In this document: positions 1 to 9,987 of the stretch, piece after piece
Layout: every line of letters begins with the position of its first letter
How positions within the stretch are numbered: the first letter of the stretch is position 1
Made by a program: the position numbers and the translations under genes
The notes under the pieces: generated by a model
What the model was told of the DNA's origin: nothing
The model's database searches: none
What the model saw: only the letters and a program-made list of their open reading frames with translations
Source of the DNA: Psychromonas marina
Lineage (GTDB): Bacteria > Pseudomonadota > Gammaproteobacteria > Enterobacterales > Psychromonadaceae
Assembly: GCF_030161115.1 (NCBI RefSeq)
Contig: NZ_BSPQ01000013.1
Coordinates: 372,001-436,000, forward strand
Reading direction: 5' to 3'
DNA length: 64,000 nucleotides

Positions 1-114
1 TAAATAGAGATTCAATATTATCTAAGGATACTTCCAGTTCAATCATAAAATCACTTATTTTGTTTCATAAATAGAGCCTATATTAAGCCTATTTGTAGCA
101 TTCATCATTATATT

Positions 115-1050
115 TTATTTTTCTGTCACGCCAATTTCATCAGTTTCTAAGGCATCACCTTGCATAATCATTATTTCAACACGACGATTTCTTTGTCTTT
201 CTAACCTGGTTTTGTTTTCCGTCAAAGGTTTACTGTTCGCATAACCAACAACCACCAGTTTTTTATCCCTCATAGGACGTAAGTTAAGCATCTCATGTGC
301 AACTGATACCGCACGTTGTGCAGATAAGTCCCAATTTGAGCGATACAGTTCCGAATGAACTTGTTCATTATCTGTATGCCCAGAAATGGTTATTACCCCA
401 GGTACATCAACAAGTATTTTCGCAACCTTTCGAATCACAGGGCGAAAACGTGGTTGTAAAAATGCAGATCCAGAGGGGAATGCCCCTTTTTCTCGTACAC
501 GGATAATCAACTGTTGCCCTAAAGACTCAATCTCTATCGCACCATCTTCAATCTCTTCTCGTAACTCTTCAGCTACTTTTTTAGCAAGACTATGTTGTTC
601 TGAAGCGGCAGGAGTTGCTTCTAGCGTTTCAGACCTTGAATCAGCTTCACTCTGTTCCTCAATCTCTTCAGGCGTCTCAACTTTAACTGATTGAATATTT
701 TCCTGTCCCCCAACGCGACTTGCATCCCCGTCTTGAAAATCAAGTTTTGCTTGAGTCATATCAATCGTTTGCTGCATGATCACTTCAATCGGCGTCGGCT
801 CCGGTTTACCCGGTCTAAACTCTTGAGCAATGACCGAAGTGCCCTTAGGGATATCTTTGACCTCTAGCATCGATTGCACACCAAATGCATATTTCATGGA
901 ACCTGCTATTTGCTTAAATTTAAGCACATCCATTTCAGAAAAAGATAACAGGAGCACAAAAAAACACATCAAAAGTGACATTAAATCAGCAAAGGTTCCC
1001 ATCCATGCAGGTAATCCTTCCGGTGGACATTTACACTCTTCTTCAGCCAT
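115..1050 (-). CDS. pomB: Sodium-driven flagellar stator protein PomB (MotB family)
   Basis: PomB anchors the stator to peptidoglycan and, with PomA, forms the sodium channel that drives the polar flagellum. The 311-residue protein has one N-terminal membrane segment at about residues 17-40. Its aspartate D22, in a GTFADLMSLL context, matches the ion-binding Asp of the family. An OmpA-like peptidoglycan-binding domain fills about residues 185-300, with the motif SGHTDN. The linker at about 110-160 is rich in Glu, Gln and Ser. The start codon overlaps the pomA stop as TAATG, so the pair is translationally coupled. The Na+ rather than H+ type is inferred from the PomA partner and overall similarity. 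Confidence 0.95.
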   Translation of the reverse strand: MAEEECKCPPEGLPAWMGTFADLMSLLMCFFVLLLSFSEMDVLKFKQIAGSMKYAFGVQSMLEVKDIPKGTSVIAQEFRPGKPEPTPIEVIMQQTIDMTQAKLDFQDGDASRVGGQENIQSVKVETPEEIEEQSEADSRSETLEATPAASEQHSLAKKVAEELREEIEDGAIEIESLGQQLIIRVREKGAFPSGSAFLQPRFRPVIRKVAKILVDVPGVITISGHTDNEQVHSELYRSNWDLSAQRAVSVAHEMLNLRPMRDKKLVVVGYANSKPLTENKTRLERQRNRRVEIMIMQGDALETDEIGVTEK

Positions 1051-1826
1051 TAATCACCACCGCCCGGTGCTGCCTCACCTATATTCCTTTTAGATTCGGG
1101 TAAATAGTTACGCAATACGCCTTCAATAACACGCGGATTTTGACCATCTTGAATACCCAAGACGGCATCTAAAATGAGGCTGCGATTGAGTCGTTCCTCT
1201 GCGGCACGCAGTTTAAGCTTATCCGCAATAGGTATTGCGACCATATTTGCAATAATCGCACCATATAATGTTGTTAACAGCGCCACCGCCATCGCAGGTC
1301 CAATTGACTTGGGATCATCCATATTAGATAACATAGCAACCAAACCAACTAGTGTGCCTATCATCCCCATTGCCGGTGCAACATCGCCTATCTGCTTGAA
1401 TATATCGGCACCCGCTTCATGGCGGCTAGATGTTAGCCTGATATCATTTTCTAAAGTGTTGCGAACGACATCTGCATCATGGCCATCCACCAACATATCA
1501 ACCCCTTTTTGCATAAAAGGGTTGGTAATTTCGGCTTCTTCTAACGCTAAGAATCCACCTTTACGAGCTGCATCAGCCATCTCGACAGATTTACCAATTA
1601 ACTCTTCAGGCGAGTCTGTTTTAAACATAAAGGCTTTTACCGCAATTTTTATTGCCCCGATAAACTGCCCCATATTGTATTTCATCATTACTACAAATGT
1701 AGTGCCACCACAGACAATCATTATTGAGACGGTATCAATAAACATATCCATCGTGCCACCCAGTAGCATTGCCATGATAACAAAACCAAATGCACCTATA
1801 ATTCCGATTAGCGTTGCTAAATCCAC
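1050..1826 (-). CDS. pomA: Sodium-driven flagellar stator protein PomA (MotA family)
   Basis: PomA is the ring subunit of the flagellar stator and transmits torque to the rotor protein FliG. It has 258 residues with two N-terminal hydrophobic segments, a cytoplasmic loop, and two C-terminal segments beginning near residue 145. The loop charges described for Vibrio PomA are all present at the same numbering: R88, K89, E96, E97 and E99. It is the first gene of the pomAB pair and is divergent from xseB, so the promoter should lie in the roughly 190 bp between 1827 and 2020. Length and charge pattern leave little doubt. Confidence 0.95.
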   Translation of the reverse strand: MDLATLIGIIGAFGFVIMAMLLGGTMDMFIDTVSIMIVCGGTTFVVMMKYNMGQFIGAIKIAVKAFMFKTDSPEELIGKSVEMADAARKGGFLALEEAEITNPFMQKGVDMLVDGHDADVVRNTLENDIRLTSSRHEAGADIFKQIGDVAPAMGMIGTLVGLVAMLSNMDDPKSIGPAMAVALLTTLYGAIIANMVAIPIADKLKLRAAEERLNRSLILDAVLGIQDGQNPRVIEGVLRNYLPESKRNIGEAAPGGGD

Positions 1827-2020
1827 AAAATATTCCTTTAATTAAAACAAGTTAAGCTACATAGCGAGATTATAACGTTTTATCGGCCGTTTGTTATTAA
1901 ACATTAGCGATAAAAAAAAGAACCCTTTGCAATATCACTATTTATAAATAATTTATCCTCTGTCATTTGACTTATCAACTATGCAGGGTAACCTTGTTAA
2001 AAAATTTAGAGAATAAAAAC

Positions 2021-2257
2021 ATGGCCTTAAAAAAACCTGAAAATATGCAATATGAAGAAGCAATTGGTGAACTTGAACAGATAGTTAATCACCTTGAAGC
2101 TGGTGAGCTACCGTTAGAGGATGCCTTAAAACAATTTGAGCGTGGTATTTCCCTTGCACGCAGTAATAGTCAAAAATTACAAAAAGCACAGCAACAAGTT
2201 GCAATATTAATGCAAAACGATAGCCATTCCCCTCTTCAAGAATTTAGTGAATCATAA
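2021..2257 (+). CDS. xseB: Exodeoxyribonuclease VII small subunit
   Basis: XseB is the small subunit of exonuclease VII, which degrades single-stranded DNA in both directions. The 78-residue helical protein has the family core (YEEAIGELEQIVNHLEAGELPLEDAL). The frame stays open upstream to an ATG at 1967, but the family start is the ATG at 2021 giving MALKKPE; the longer form adds 18 unconserved residues. It is the first gene of the conserved xseB-ispA-dxs cluster and ends 5 bp before ispA. Confidence 0.93.
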   Translation: MALKKPENMQYEEAIGELEQIVNHLEAGELPLEDALKQFERGISLARSNSQKLQKAQQQVAILMQNDSHSPLQEFSES

Positions 2258-2262
2258 TTATC

Positions 2263-3153
2263 ATGACCAATCTTTTAGAGAAAATTAGCACCTACCAACA
2301 ACATGTGAACCAACAACTAAGCCAATATATTGAAAAGGCGAATCCAACCTCACAAAAATTAAATGATGTGATGGCTTATGGCGCATTGCTAGGTGGTAAA
2401 AGAATACGACCATTTCTTGTTTATGCGGTAGGAGAGATGCTAGGTAGTTCAAAACAGCAACTTGATCCGCTTGCTTGCTCAATAGAGTGTGTACATGCTT
2501 ACTCTTTAATACATGATGACCTGCCTGCGATGGATGATGATGCGCTTCGTCGTGGCCAAAAAACCTGTCATATCCAATATGACGAAGCAAGTGCTATCTT
2601 AGCAGGTGATGCATTACAAACCCTTGCCTTTGATATTATTTCTCATCCGATTGACGGCATGAGTGCAACAACGCAGCTGAAAATGGTCAATGTATTGGCT
2701 AAAGCTTCCGGTGATGCAGGCATGTGTGGTGGACAATCATTAGATTTAGAAGCAGAAAACAAACAAATTGATCTCGCTAGTTTAGAAAAAATACATGCCG
2801 CTAAAACAGGTGCATTGATAGAAGCAGCAGTCACATTAGGGGCATTAAGTGATGAGGCATTGCCATTAGAGCATCTTCACGCTTTACAACAATTTTCCGC
2901 TGCAATTGGCCTTGCCTTTCAAGTCCAAGATGACATTTTAGATATTATTAGTGATACCGAAACACTTGGAAAGCCACAAGGTTCAGATATTGCACATCAC
3001 AAATCAACTTATCCCGCACTGCTTGGTTTAGAGCAAGCGATCGCAAAAGCAGAATCTCTTTGTGAAGAAGCACTTCATGCTTTAGCACAATTGCCTTATA
3101 ATACAGAGTTACTTGAATCGTTTGCCTTATATATAATAAAACGAGACCGATAA
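2263..3153 (+). CDS. ispA: Farnesyl diphosphate synthase (geranyltranstransferase)
   Basis: IspA condenses isopentenyl diphosphate with dimethylallyl and geranyl diphosphate to make farnesyl diphosphate, the precursor of ubiquinone side chains and undecaprenyl phosphate. Both aspartate-rich motifs are visible: DDLPAMDDD at about residues 86-94 and DDILD at about 227-231. The GGKRIRP motif is near residue 44. At 296 residues it is of normal length. It sits between xseB and dxs, the usual gammaproteobacterial order, so precursor synthesis and prenyl chain elongation are probably co-transcribed. Confidence 0.95.
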   Translation: MTNLLEKISTYQQHVNQQLSQYIEKANPTSQKLNDVMAYGALLGGKRIRPFLVYAVGEMLGSSKQQLDPLACSIECVHAYSLIHDDLPAMDDDALRRGQKTCHIQYDEASAILAGDALQTLAFDIISHPIDGMSATTQLKMVNVLAKASGDAGMCGGQSLDLEAENKQIDLASLEKIHAAKTGALIEAAVTLGALSDEALPLEHLHALQQFSAAIGLAFQVQDDILDIISDTETLGKPQGSDIAHHKSTYPALLGLEQAIAKAESLCEEALHALAQLPYNTELLESFALYIIKRDR

Positions 3154-3186
3154 TCCCTTTTCCTTGATAAGCGTGACTAAATACTT

Positions 3187-5049
3187 ATGCCTTTAGATCT
3201 TAAAAACTACCCATTACTTACTAATATCAATTATCCTGAAGATCTTCGTTTATTAAAAAAAGAGCAACTTCCTGAATTTTGTGATGAACTGCGTCAGTTT
3301 TTACTTACTAGTGTTAGCCAAACCAGTGGACACCTTGCCTCAGGACTCGGTGTGGTAGAGCTCACTGTTGCGCTGCATTATGTCTATCACACTCCATTTG
3401 ATAACTTGATCTTCGACGTTGGTCATCAAGCTTATCCGCACAAAATACTCACTGGTCGACGCGACCAAATGCACAGTATCCGTACCTTCAAGGGACTGCA
3501 TCCTTTTCCATGGCGTGAAGAGAGTGAATACGATGTATTAAGTGTTGGTCACTCCTCTACCTCTATTGGCGCGGCACTCGGTATGTCCATTGCTGCTGAA
3601 AAAGAGCAGAAAGGACGTAAAGTTGTTGCTGTTATTGGCGATGGTGCAATCACAGCAGGCATGGCATTTGAAGCGATGAATCATGCCGGTGCCCTGCATA
3701 ATGATATGCTCGTTGTCCTGAATGACAATGAGATGTCAATCTCAGAAAACGTAGGTGCATTGAATAATCACCTCGCTAAAATATTATCAGGTGATTTGTA
3801 TACACAGTTACGAGAAGGCAGCAAAAAAGTACTGTCAAATATTCCACCAATCAAAGAGTTGGCGAAACGTACTGAAGAGCATTTAAAAGGGATGGTTTCA
3901 CCTGCAACTATCTTTGAAGAGTTTGGCTTTAATTATATTGGCCCAATGGATGGCCATAATGTAATGGATTTGGTCGATACGCTGCGTAATATGCGTAACC
4001 ATACTGGACCACAGTTTTTACATATTATGACCAAAAAAGGGAAAGGTTATAAACAAGCTGAGCTAGATCCAATTGGCTATCATGCTGTACCAAAATTCAC
4101 ACCAGACCAAGAGCTTCCTAAAGCGAAACCAAGTTCACAAACATTCTCTCAGGTGTTCGGAGACTGGCTCAATGATATGGCAGATCAAGACGATAAATTG
4201 ACTGCTATTACACCTGCAATGCGTGAAGGTTCGGGCATGGTTGAATTTTCTAAACGCCATCCGGATAAATATTATGATGTGGCAATTGCTGAACAACATG
4301 CTGTCACGCTGGCGACGGGTATGTCTATCTCAGGTTTGAACCCAATTGTTGCCATCTATTCTAGCTTTTTACAGCGCGCTTATGACCAGTTAATTCATGA
4401 TGTTGCGATTCAAAATCAAGGTGTATTATTTGCTATTGATAGAGCTGGTATCGTTGGCGCAGATGGCCCAACTCATCAAGGTGCATATGATCTGAGCTTT
4501 TTACGTTGTATCCCTAATATGACCGTCATGACGCCTTCTGATGAACAAGAGTGTCGCGATATGCTTTATACCGGGCATCTACTTAATACTCCTGCTGCTG
4601 TGCGCTACCCTCGTGGTACTGGCACAGGCTTGGTACTTGATAAACAGATGAAGCAACTTGAAATTGGTAAAGGTAATATGATCAGGCAGGGAGAAAAGTT
4701 AGCAATACTCTGTTTTGGTACCTTTTTACAACAAGCGATCCCAGTAGCTGAAAAGTTAAATGCAACCCTAGTGGATATGCGTTTTGTTAAACCTCTCGAT
4801 GAAACACTACTTTCTCAGCTCGCGCAGTCTCATACACAGTTTGTTACTATTGAAGAAAATAGTATTGCAGGTGGCGCTGGTTCAGCGGTTAACGAGTATT
4901 TAATGGCACAACGACTAAACCGTAGTACCTTAAATTTAGGTCTACCAGATAAATTTATTGAGCAAGGTACGCAGCAAGAAATATATAAAATGTTGCAGCT
5001 AGACAGCGAAGGGATTGAAGCTCAAATAGATGCTTACTTTAATCATTAA
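3187..5049 (+). CDS. dxs: 1-deoxy-D-xylulose-5-phosphate synthase
   Basis: Dxs joins pyruvate and glyceraldehyde 3-phosphate, with thiamine diphosphate as cofactor, in the first step of the MEP isoprenoid pathway. The 620-residue protein has the expected thiamine-binding [13 protein letters not shown] region near residues 150-165, the [12 protein letters not shown] segment near 80-92, and the pyrimidine-binding domain with IAEQHAV and [15 protein letters not shown]. It follows ispA by 33 bp. Its last 11 bp overlap the convergent solute-binding protein gene on the other strand. Confidence 0.96.
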   Translation: MPLDLKNYPLLTNINYPEDLRLLKKEQLPEFCDELRQFLLTSVSQTSGHLASGLGVVELTVALHYVYHTPFDNLIFDVGHQAYPHKILTGRRDQMHSIRTFKGLHPFPWREESEYDVLSVGHSSTSIGAALGMSIAAEKEQKGRKVVAVIGDGAITAGMAFEAMNHAGALHNDMLVVLNDNEMSISENVGALNNHLAKILSGDLYTQLREGSKKVLSNIPPIKELAKRTEEHLKGMVSPATIFEEFGFNYIGPMDGHNVMDLVDTLRNMRNHTGPQFLHIMTKKGKGYKQAELDPIGYHAVPKFTPDQELPKAKPSSQTFSQVFGDWLNDMADQDDKLTAITPAMREGSGMVEFSKRHPDKYYDVAIAEQHAVTLATGMSISGLNPIVAIYSSFLQRAYDQLIHDVAIQNQGVLFAIDRAGIVGADGPTHQGAYDLSFLRCIPNMTVMTPSDEQECRDMLYTGHLLNTPAAVRYPRGTGTGLVLDKQMKQLEIGKGNMIRQGEKLAILCFGTFLQQAIPVAEKLNATLVDMRFVKPLDETLLSQLAQSHTQFVTIEENSIAGGAGSAVNEYLMAQRLNRSTLNLGLPDKFIEQGTQQEIYKMLQLDSEGIEAQIDAYFNH

Positions 5050-6550
5050 TCGTTAATAAGTGCCAATATGGGATGCCGTTAATAGAAAACAGATGTGTTA
5101 AATCGAACTGTTTATCCGACGCCCATATCTTGTTTTTAGAAAACAATGGAATGATAGTATCTGACAATTGTAGTTGTTCAAAAAGTTGGATTTTATCAGC
5201 CATTGCTAACGGTTGTTCTTGTGCCTCAAATTGTAGAGTAAGATATTGTTGAAGTAAGCTATGAGCAAAAATATCTTGGTAAACCCCATGCTCTTCTATC
5301 AATGAAGTTCGCCACATTGACAGTGCAAGATCATGCTTAAATTGTAACGCTTTCCACTCTGTTCTCGTTTCTGCTTGCGTCACTTCCAAAGACACTTCTA
5401 GCTTTTTAAGCATGTTAATTAATGCAAAAATCACTTTATCGTTGTATATCGAGTCATCCGCTAAGACTAACAGTGATAGTTTCTTAGGCCCGCGTATTTT
5501 TTTAAAAATACTTTTTGCCCTTTTAACATCATATATAGGCAGCGATGGTTCGCTCTTGTTGACTTTGAAAACACGATCTATTGAGCCTGTACCATTTAGA
5601 ATATGTTTAATAATACCAGCTTGATTGATCGCTAAATGAATCGCATTACGTGCTCTTTCTTGACTGAAGATAGTATTATTTTGATCGTTAATGGTCAAAA
5701 AAAGTACATTACTCGCACTAGTTTGATAAATACGTTTACTGCCGGACAATCTGATAGTTTCAATGTTTTTGTTTGAAATTTGTTCGCTGATATCAATATC
5801 ATTCGCTAATAATGCATATAAGCGTGATTCTGGCGATTGTATTTTTATAAAGTTAAGTCGCTTAACAATTGGCTGATTTTGCCAGTAATGACGGTTTTCT
5901 TGAACACTTAAATTAACACCAGCATAAAACCCTGCGACCTGGTACGGTCCAGTCCCAGATAGAGGCAATTTACTTATTGGGTGAGGTAACGTTTTTTGTG
6001 GTGTGTTGTGATCAATTTTATTACTCTTATAAAAACGACTATCCAGTATAAAAATATGAGTAAGATAATCAAGTAATTGAGCTTGTGTGAACTGACTTTC
6101 AATGTCAAATTGGTGATTGTTAACACGCGTTATTTTTATTGTCTCTTGTCCTTCCTTTTTTAAAGTGCTTATTTTCAATACTTCTTTCAGCGACCAAATA
6201 ACATCGTTACTTGTCAATGAATTGCCAGAGTGAAAATAGATTTTCTTTTTCAAGTAAAAACGTGTTTTACGACTGTTAATCGTTTTAAATTTATCTAGTA
6301 AACGATATTCTAACTGCTTTGTATTTCCCCATCGGAGCAGCGGATCAAAAAACAGGTGGCTGTAATGTTCAGGCAGTTCAACATCAGCATAAGGATAGAA
6401 AGAACTCGGAATATCAGTAACCGCCACCTGCACAACGTTCTGAGTATCTGGTTGTGCATCAACAATAATAGACGCTTGCGTTTGTGCAACCTGCACAAAC
6501 AACAGTAGCATCAGAAAGTAACGGTATAATGTCCGAATTCGTTTAACCAT
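5039..6550 (-). CDS. Family 5 extracellular solute-binding protein, orphan
   Basis: This is a periplasmic binding protein of the oligopeptide/nickel/SapA family (SBP_bac_5), 503 residues. A signal peptide is visible (about residues 1-26: basic start, then a leucine-rich core, ending near TQAS). Family-like segments include [33 protein letters not shown] and [10 protein letters not shown]. No permease or ATPase gene is adjacent. The gene overlaps the pgpA stop by 8 bp (ATGGTTAA) and so is coupled to the thiL-pgpA unit. The ligand cannot be read from sequence. It could serve a distant ABC transporter or act as a sensor-type binding protein. Confidence 0.8.
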   Translation of the reverse strand: MVKRIRTLYRYFLMLLLFVQVAQTQASIIVDAQPDTQNVVQVAVTDIPSSFYPYADVELPEHYSHLFFDPLLRWGNTKQLEYRLLDKFKTINSRKTRFYLKKKIYFHSGNSLTSNDVIWSLKEVLKISTLKKEGQETIKITRVNNHQFDIESQFTQAQLLDYLTHIFILDSRFYKSNKIDHNTPQKTLPHPISKLPLSGTGPYQVAGFYAGVNLSVQENRHYWQNQPIVKRLNFIKIQSPESRLYALLANDIDISEQISNKNIETIRLSGSKRIYQTSASNVLFLTINDQNNTIFSQERARNAIHLAINQAGIIKHILNGTGSIDRVFKVNKSEPSLPIYDVKRAKSIFKKIRGPKKLSLLVLADDSIYNDKVIFALINMLKKLEVSLEVTQAETRTEWKALQFKHDLALSMWRTSLIEEHGVYQDIFAHSLLQQYLTLQFEAQEQPLAMADKIQLFEQLQLSDTIIPLFSKNKIWASDKQFDLTHLFSINGIPYWHLLTIND

Positions 6551-7025
6551 AAAAATGAATCAGCACCTGTAAGATCACGGCAGAAAATAAACCCGCCACA
6601 ATGTCATCGATCATGATACCAAAACCACCCTTCATCTTTTTGTCTAACCAACTGATTGGCCATGGTTTTAAAATATCAAAAAAGCGAAACAATAGGAAAC
6701 CAACGAGTGCCCATTGCCAACTAAAAGGCACTGCAACCATGGTTATCCAATAACCAACAAATTCATCCCATACGATCGCTTTGTGATCATGTACACCCAT
6801 GTCACGACTGGCTACATGGCAAAACCAAAAACCGAGTAGACTGGTAATAATTAGCATCGCAACATAACTCTCAATGGATAAAAAAGAGAGTAAATAATAA
6901 AGTGGAATTGCCGCGATAGTGCCAAATGTACCAGGTGCTTTATTAGGCAAACCACTGCCAAAACCAACAGCAGCAAAATGCAGTGGATTGGTAAGTTTTA
7001 GTCCTTTTAAATCTTCACGTTTCAT
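6543..7025 (-). CDS. pgpA: Phosphatidylglycerophosphatase A
   Basis: PgpA dephosphorylates phosphatidylglycerophosphate to phosphatidylglycerol in the inner membrane. The 160-residue protein has the family motifs NKAPGTFGT (about residues 28-36), HDHKAIVWDEFVGYW (about 79-93) and the C-terminal DDIVAGLFSAV, with several hydrophobic segments between them. It is 21 bp downstream of thiL, the common thiL-pgpA pairing in gammaproteobacteria, and overlaps the following solute-binding protein gene. Confidence 0.94.
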   Translation of the reverse strand: MKREDLKGLKLTNPLHFAAVGFGSGLPNKAPGTFGTIAAIPLYYLLSFLSIESYVAMLIITSLLGFWFCHVASRDMGVHDHKAIVWDEFVGYWITMVAVPFSWQWALVGFLLFRFFDILKPWPISWLDKKMKGGFGIMIDDIVAGLFSAVILQVLIHFYG

Positions 7026-7046
7026 CTAAATTTAACCCTAATGTTA

Positions 7047-8036
7047 TTACTTATTTTTCTTAAAGTGATCCCAACCAGCAAGTTGAAGATTAATTATTTC
7101 ACCCGCTTTTGTCAGGTTCACTTTTATATCGTTATTTGCATTTATCTTGCCAATCACAGTCACTTTGTCACTCAAATTGTGTAAGCAAAGTTCTGAATAA
7201 TGTTGTGCACTGATGGTGAATAACAGCTCATAATCATCCCCACCCGCTAACGCATATTGTAATGCTTGTTGCTCAGTCACGTGATGCATCTTAATTTCGC
7301 CAAGCATCGCATCCGATAAAGGCATATTTTCAACGTCAATCTGTGCACTACATTGTGATGCTTCAACAATATGATGCAAGTCTTGAATTAACCCATCTGA
7401 GATATCGATACAGCTTGATGCATAATTAATGAGTTGCTTACCTAATTGATTACGCGGCTCAGTGAGCTCTAGCGCATCAACAAAAACAGCTGAATCACTA
7501 AGTGCTAACGTATCAAATTTAGAAGCCAGTCCCAATGCGCCATCACCAAGCGTACCAGAGACACAAATCAAATCTCCAACCTGCGCACCACTGCGTAATA
7601 ATGCCTTATTGCGTGGCACAATCCCTTTAGCAGAGACGGTAATAGAAAGCGGCCCTTTAGTGGTATCGCCACCAATCAACGTCACATTATGCTTTCGTGC
7701 TAAATCAAAAAATCCTCGAGAGAACTCACTTAACCACGGTTCATCGACTCTAGGTAGTGTAATCGCCAGTGAAACCCATTTAGGTTCAGCCCCCATCGCC
7801 GCCAAATCACTAAGATTAACAGCGAGTGATTTATACCCTAATCGATAAGGACAAACATCTTCAAAGAAATGTACGCCAGCGACAAGGCTATCTGTTGTGA
7901 CAGCTAATTGATAACCATCGGGCAGATCTAAAATCGCACAGTCATCGCCAATACCGATCTCTACACCGTTATCATTCGCGAGTTCATTTGTTTGTTTAAA
8001 ATAACGAGAGATAAGATCAAACTCACCTAAACTCAT
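7047..8036 (-). CDS. thiL: Thiamine-monophosphate kinase
   Basis: ThiL phosphorylates thiamine monophosphate to the active cofactor thiamine diphosphate. Conserved ATP- and Mg-binding segments are GIGDDCAIL (about residues 27-35), TTDSLVAGVHF, GGDTTKG, DISDGLIQDL and AGGDDYELLFT. At 329 residues the length is normal. The start overlaps the rluF stop as ATGA (8033-8036), so the two are co-translated. ThiL product is the cofactor of Dxs, which is encoded convergently nearby. Confidence 0.95.
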   Translation of the reverse strand: MSLGEFDLISRYFKQTNELANDNGVEIGIGDDCAILDLPDGYQLAVTTDSLVAGVHFFEDVCPYRLGYKSLAVNLSDLAAMGAEPKWVSLAITLPRVDEPWLSEFSRGFFDLARKHNVTLIGGDTTKGPLSITVSAKGIVPRNKALLRSGAQVGDLICVSGTLGDGALGLASKFDTLALSDSAVFVDALELTEPRNQLGKQLINYASSCIDISDGLIQDLHHIVEASQCSAQIDVENMPLSDAMLGEIKMHHVTEQQALQYALAGGDDYELLFTISAQHYSELCLHNLSDKVTVIGKINANNDIKVNLTKAGEIINLQLAGWDHFKKNK

Positions 8037-8950
8037 TTACGCTTTAACGTTAACGTACGTTTTCCATTTTTAGGTTTACTCGATGTTGAACTAGCAGATT
8101 TATTTTTATTATTAACAAATATTTTTTTACCCGCAGGCTTACCTGAACGCGGCGGTTTAACTGCGGTTCTTTGCGGCGTATTATTCGCACCACTTTTCGG
8201 TAACGCAGTCTCTACTGCTGTTTTAGAAGAGCCAGATACCGCATTATTGATATCATTCATCTCTTGCGCCGTTAAATTACGCCACTGCCCTGCTTTTAGA
8301 TTATCGACCGTTACATTCATGATACGTGTACGTTTTAATTTAGTGACTTCATAGCCTAAATATTCACACATACGTCGAATCTGGCGATTAAGCCCTTGGG
8401 TTAAAATAATAGAGAATACAAAGCGGCTTTGCACTTTAACGGTACAAGGTTTGGTTACAGTATCTAAAATAGGTACACCACGTTGCATGCGTTCAACAAA
8501 TCGCTCACTAAGCGGTTTATCAACGGTAACAAGATACTCTTTATCGTGGGCATTTTCGGCACGGAGGATTTTATTAACAATATCGCCATCACTGGTCAAG
8601 AAAATCAACCCTTCAGAGGGTTTATCTAAACGCCCGATAGGAAAAATTCTTTTCTTATGGCGGATCGCATCGATGATATTGCCGTGGACATCACGTTCAG
8701 TTGTACAGGTAATACCGATCGGTTTGTTATAAGCAATATAAACACGGTCCGATTTATTCTGTTCAACAGCATTAATGCGTTTACCATCGACTACGACACT
8801 GTCACCTGGTTGCACTTTTGTACCAAGCTCAGGCACAACACCGTTAATCTTGACACGATTTTGTTCAATTAATTTATCTGCTTCACGACGCGAGCAAAAA
8901 CCCGAATCACTGATATATTTATTAAGACGTTTTTCACTACTTGTATCCAC
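8033..8950 (-). CDS. rluF: 23S rRNA pseudouridine(2604) synthase
   Basis: RluF makes pseudouridine at position 2604 of 23S rRNA. It has an N-terminal S4 RNA-binding domain (about residues 7-55, RLNKYISDSGFCSRREADK) and a catalytic domain with the nucleophilic Asp in GRLDKPSEG (D109). GLNRQIRRMCEYLGYEV is the RsuA/RluB/E/F signature, and the sequence follows E. coli RluF closely through residue 235. The C-terminal 70 residues are rich in Lys, Ser and Pro and look disordered, as in other RluF proteins. It is the first gene of the minus-strand unit rluF-thiL-pgpA; I do not know this arrangement as common. Confidence 0.9.
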   Translation of the reverse strand: MDTSSEKRLNKYISDSGFCSRREADKLIEQNRVKINGVVPELGTKVQPGDSVVVDGKRINAVEQNKSDRVYIAYNKPIGITCTTERDVHGNIIDAIRHKKRIFPIGRLDKPSEGLIFLTSDGDIVNKILRAENAHDKEYLVTVDKPLSERFVERMQRGVPILDTVTKPCTVKVQSRFVFSIILTQGLNRQIRRMCEYLGYEVTKLKRTRIMNVTVDNLKAGQWRNLTAQEMNDINNAVSGSSKTAVETALPKSGANNTPQRTAVKPPRSGKPAGKKIFVNNKNKSASSTSSKPKNGKRTLTLKRK

Positions 8951-9113
8951 ACTGTATTCCTATTAACTTTATACACAGCGCATTATACTCAACTACCTAC
9001 ACTGTGCTCTCTTTTTCTATACTAAAATGAAACATCAGCGTATAGGGAGAGGTTGAAATCAGATCTAACACGTTACTATTAATATCTGTTGTTTGTATTC
9101 AAAAAACTTACCG

Positions 9114-9401
9114 TTATGCCTCTTCACTGCGCCACAAGATCACCTTACACTTTGTGCAAGCGTGATAATGTTTTTTTTGTGAAGCATTCTCTTTTTTTGA
9201 ATTTAAAACACGTTTAATCATCTCCGTATGCCCACAATATTGACAACACAATGTTGCTGCTGAGTTATGCGCTTTCGGGATTTTTTGATATTCACTGAGG
9301 GTGGGTAATGATTCCCAATCTGTTTTTGCAGCAGGCCTATTACGCACTAAAACGAAGTAGATAAAGACCATTATGATCGCAATAATAATATATTCTGTCA
9401 T
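9114..9401 (-). CDS. Small membrane-anchored zinc-ribbon-like protein, unknown
   Basis: I do not recognise this 95-residue protein. Residues 3-19 form one hydrophobic N-terminal segment, followed by a short basic stretch, so it is probably anchored in the inner membrane with the rest in the cytoplasm. Cysteines at 53 and 56 (CQYCGH) and at 82 and 85 (CTKC) make a CxxC...CxxC pair typical of a zinc ribbon, with several nearby histidines. It is followed by the tRNA-Leu terminator region on the same strand and has no close neighbour that explains its job. Confidence 0.65.
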   Translation of the reverse strand: MTEYIIIAIIMVFIYFVLVRNRPAAKTDWESLPTLSEYQKIPKAHNSAATLCCQYCGHTEMIKRVLNSKKENASQKKHYHACTKCKVILWRSEEA

Positions 9402-9506
9402 ATTTATTCCTAAACAATTTTAAATCTCACAGCAAGAATAGACGGTGCAAGATAAACGCAATAAATATTATCCCACAAAATTGCTTATTTATTGTTTTTC
9501 AGACAT

Positions 9507-9535
9507 AAAAAAACCAGCTCAAGGCTGGTTTTTTT
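9507..9535 (-). terminator. Rho-independent terminator after tRNA-Leu
   Basis: The stem AACCAGC / GCTGGTT, with a short CTCAAG-like loop, is flanked by A-runs and T-runs on both sides, so it can act in either direction. It lies 10 bp beyond the 3' end of the minus-strand tRNA-Leu gene. On that strand the stem is followed by a run of seven T residues. Confidence 0.8.
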
Positions 9536-9544
9536 ATCATTGTA

Positions 9545-9630
9545 TGGTGCCCGGAGCGAGACTTGAACTCGCACGCACAGAATGCACAAGATTTTAAATC
9601 TTGGGTGTCTACCGATTCCACCATCCGGGC
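9545..9630 (-). tRNA. tRNA-Leu (anticodon UAA)
   Basis: On the minus strand the gene begins GCCCGGATGGTGGAATCGG and ends with an encoded CCA (complement of 9545-9547). The acceptor arms GCCCGGA and TCCGGGC pair perfectly. The anticodon stem CAAGA/TCTTG closes a 7-base loop TTTAAAA with anticodon TAA, which reads UUA leucine codons. A long variable arm, as expected for a class II tRNA, separates the anticodon arm from GTTCAAGTC in the T arm. It matches the E. coli tRNA-Leu(UAA) layout. Confidence 0.97.
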
Positions 9631-9668
9631 AATTACTTAACTCAGCTAGTTGCTAGTAAGTGAGATGT

Positions 9669-9696
9669 ATTCTATAGAATTTTTGTGTAACTACAA
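9669..9696 (-). promoter_or_regulatory. Candidate sigma-70 promoter of tRNA-Leu
   Basis: Reading the minus strand, a -10 like TAGAAT (9674-9669) follows a weak -35 like TTGTAG (9696-9691) with a 16-bp spacer. The predicted start, near 9662, is about 32 bp before the mature tRNA 5' end. Only the -10 is a good match. Confidence 0.45.
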
Positions 9697-9987
9697 CCGC
9701 TTAACGCTATTTATTTGAATAAATCAGTGCAAGCGACGATTTATCAAACAAAGTCTGCAAAAACAATAATCACCCGTTGTTGTTGGTTATAAGCATCATG
9801 CCCTAACGATTAATTTTGTAGCTTATATGGTTGCTATATAAAGGCGATGAAGCACGAACAAAATAAAAGTAGTGATGATGATTAAATATTCATCGGTAAA
9901 AGAATACTCGACTTTTATTTCCCATCATAATTAGGCAACAGATAGTGAGTAGCATTGATGTTCAACAGTAAATGTACAACTTAATTT

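Noticed and set aside
1-46. Minus-strand frame MIELEVSLDNIESLF running off the left edge
   Set aside because: Only 15 codons, no good ribosome-binding site and no recognisable family, so it cannot be told from chance.
1174-1845. 223-codon plus-strand frame opposite pomA
   Set aside because: It is the antisense shadow of a strongly conserved gene, with low-complexity Ile/Ser/Ala content and no family match.
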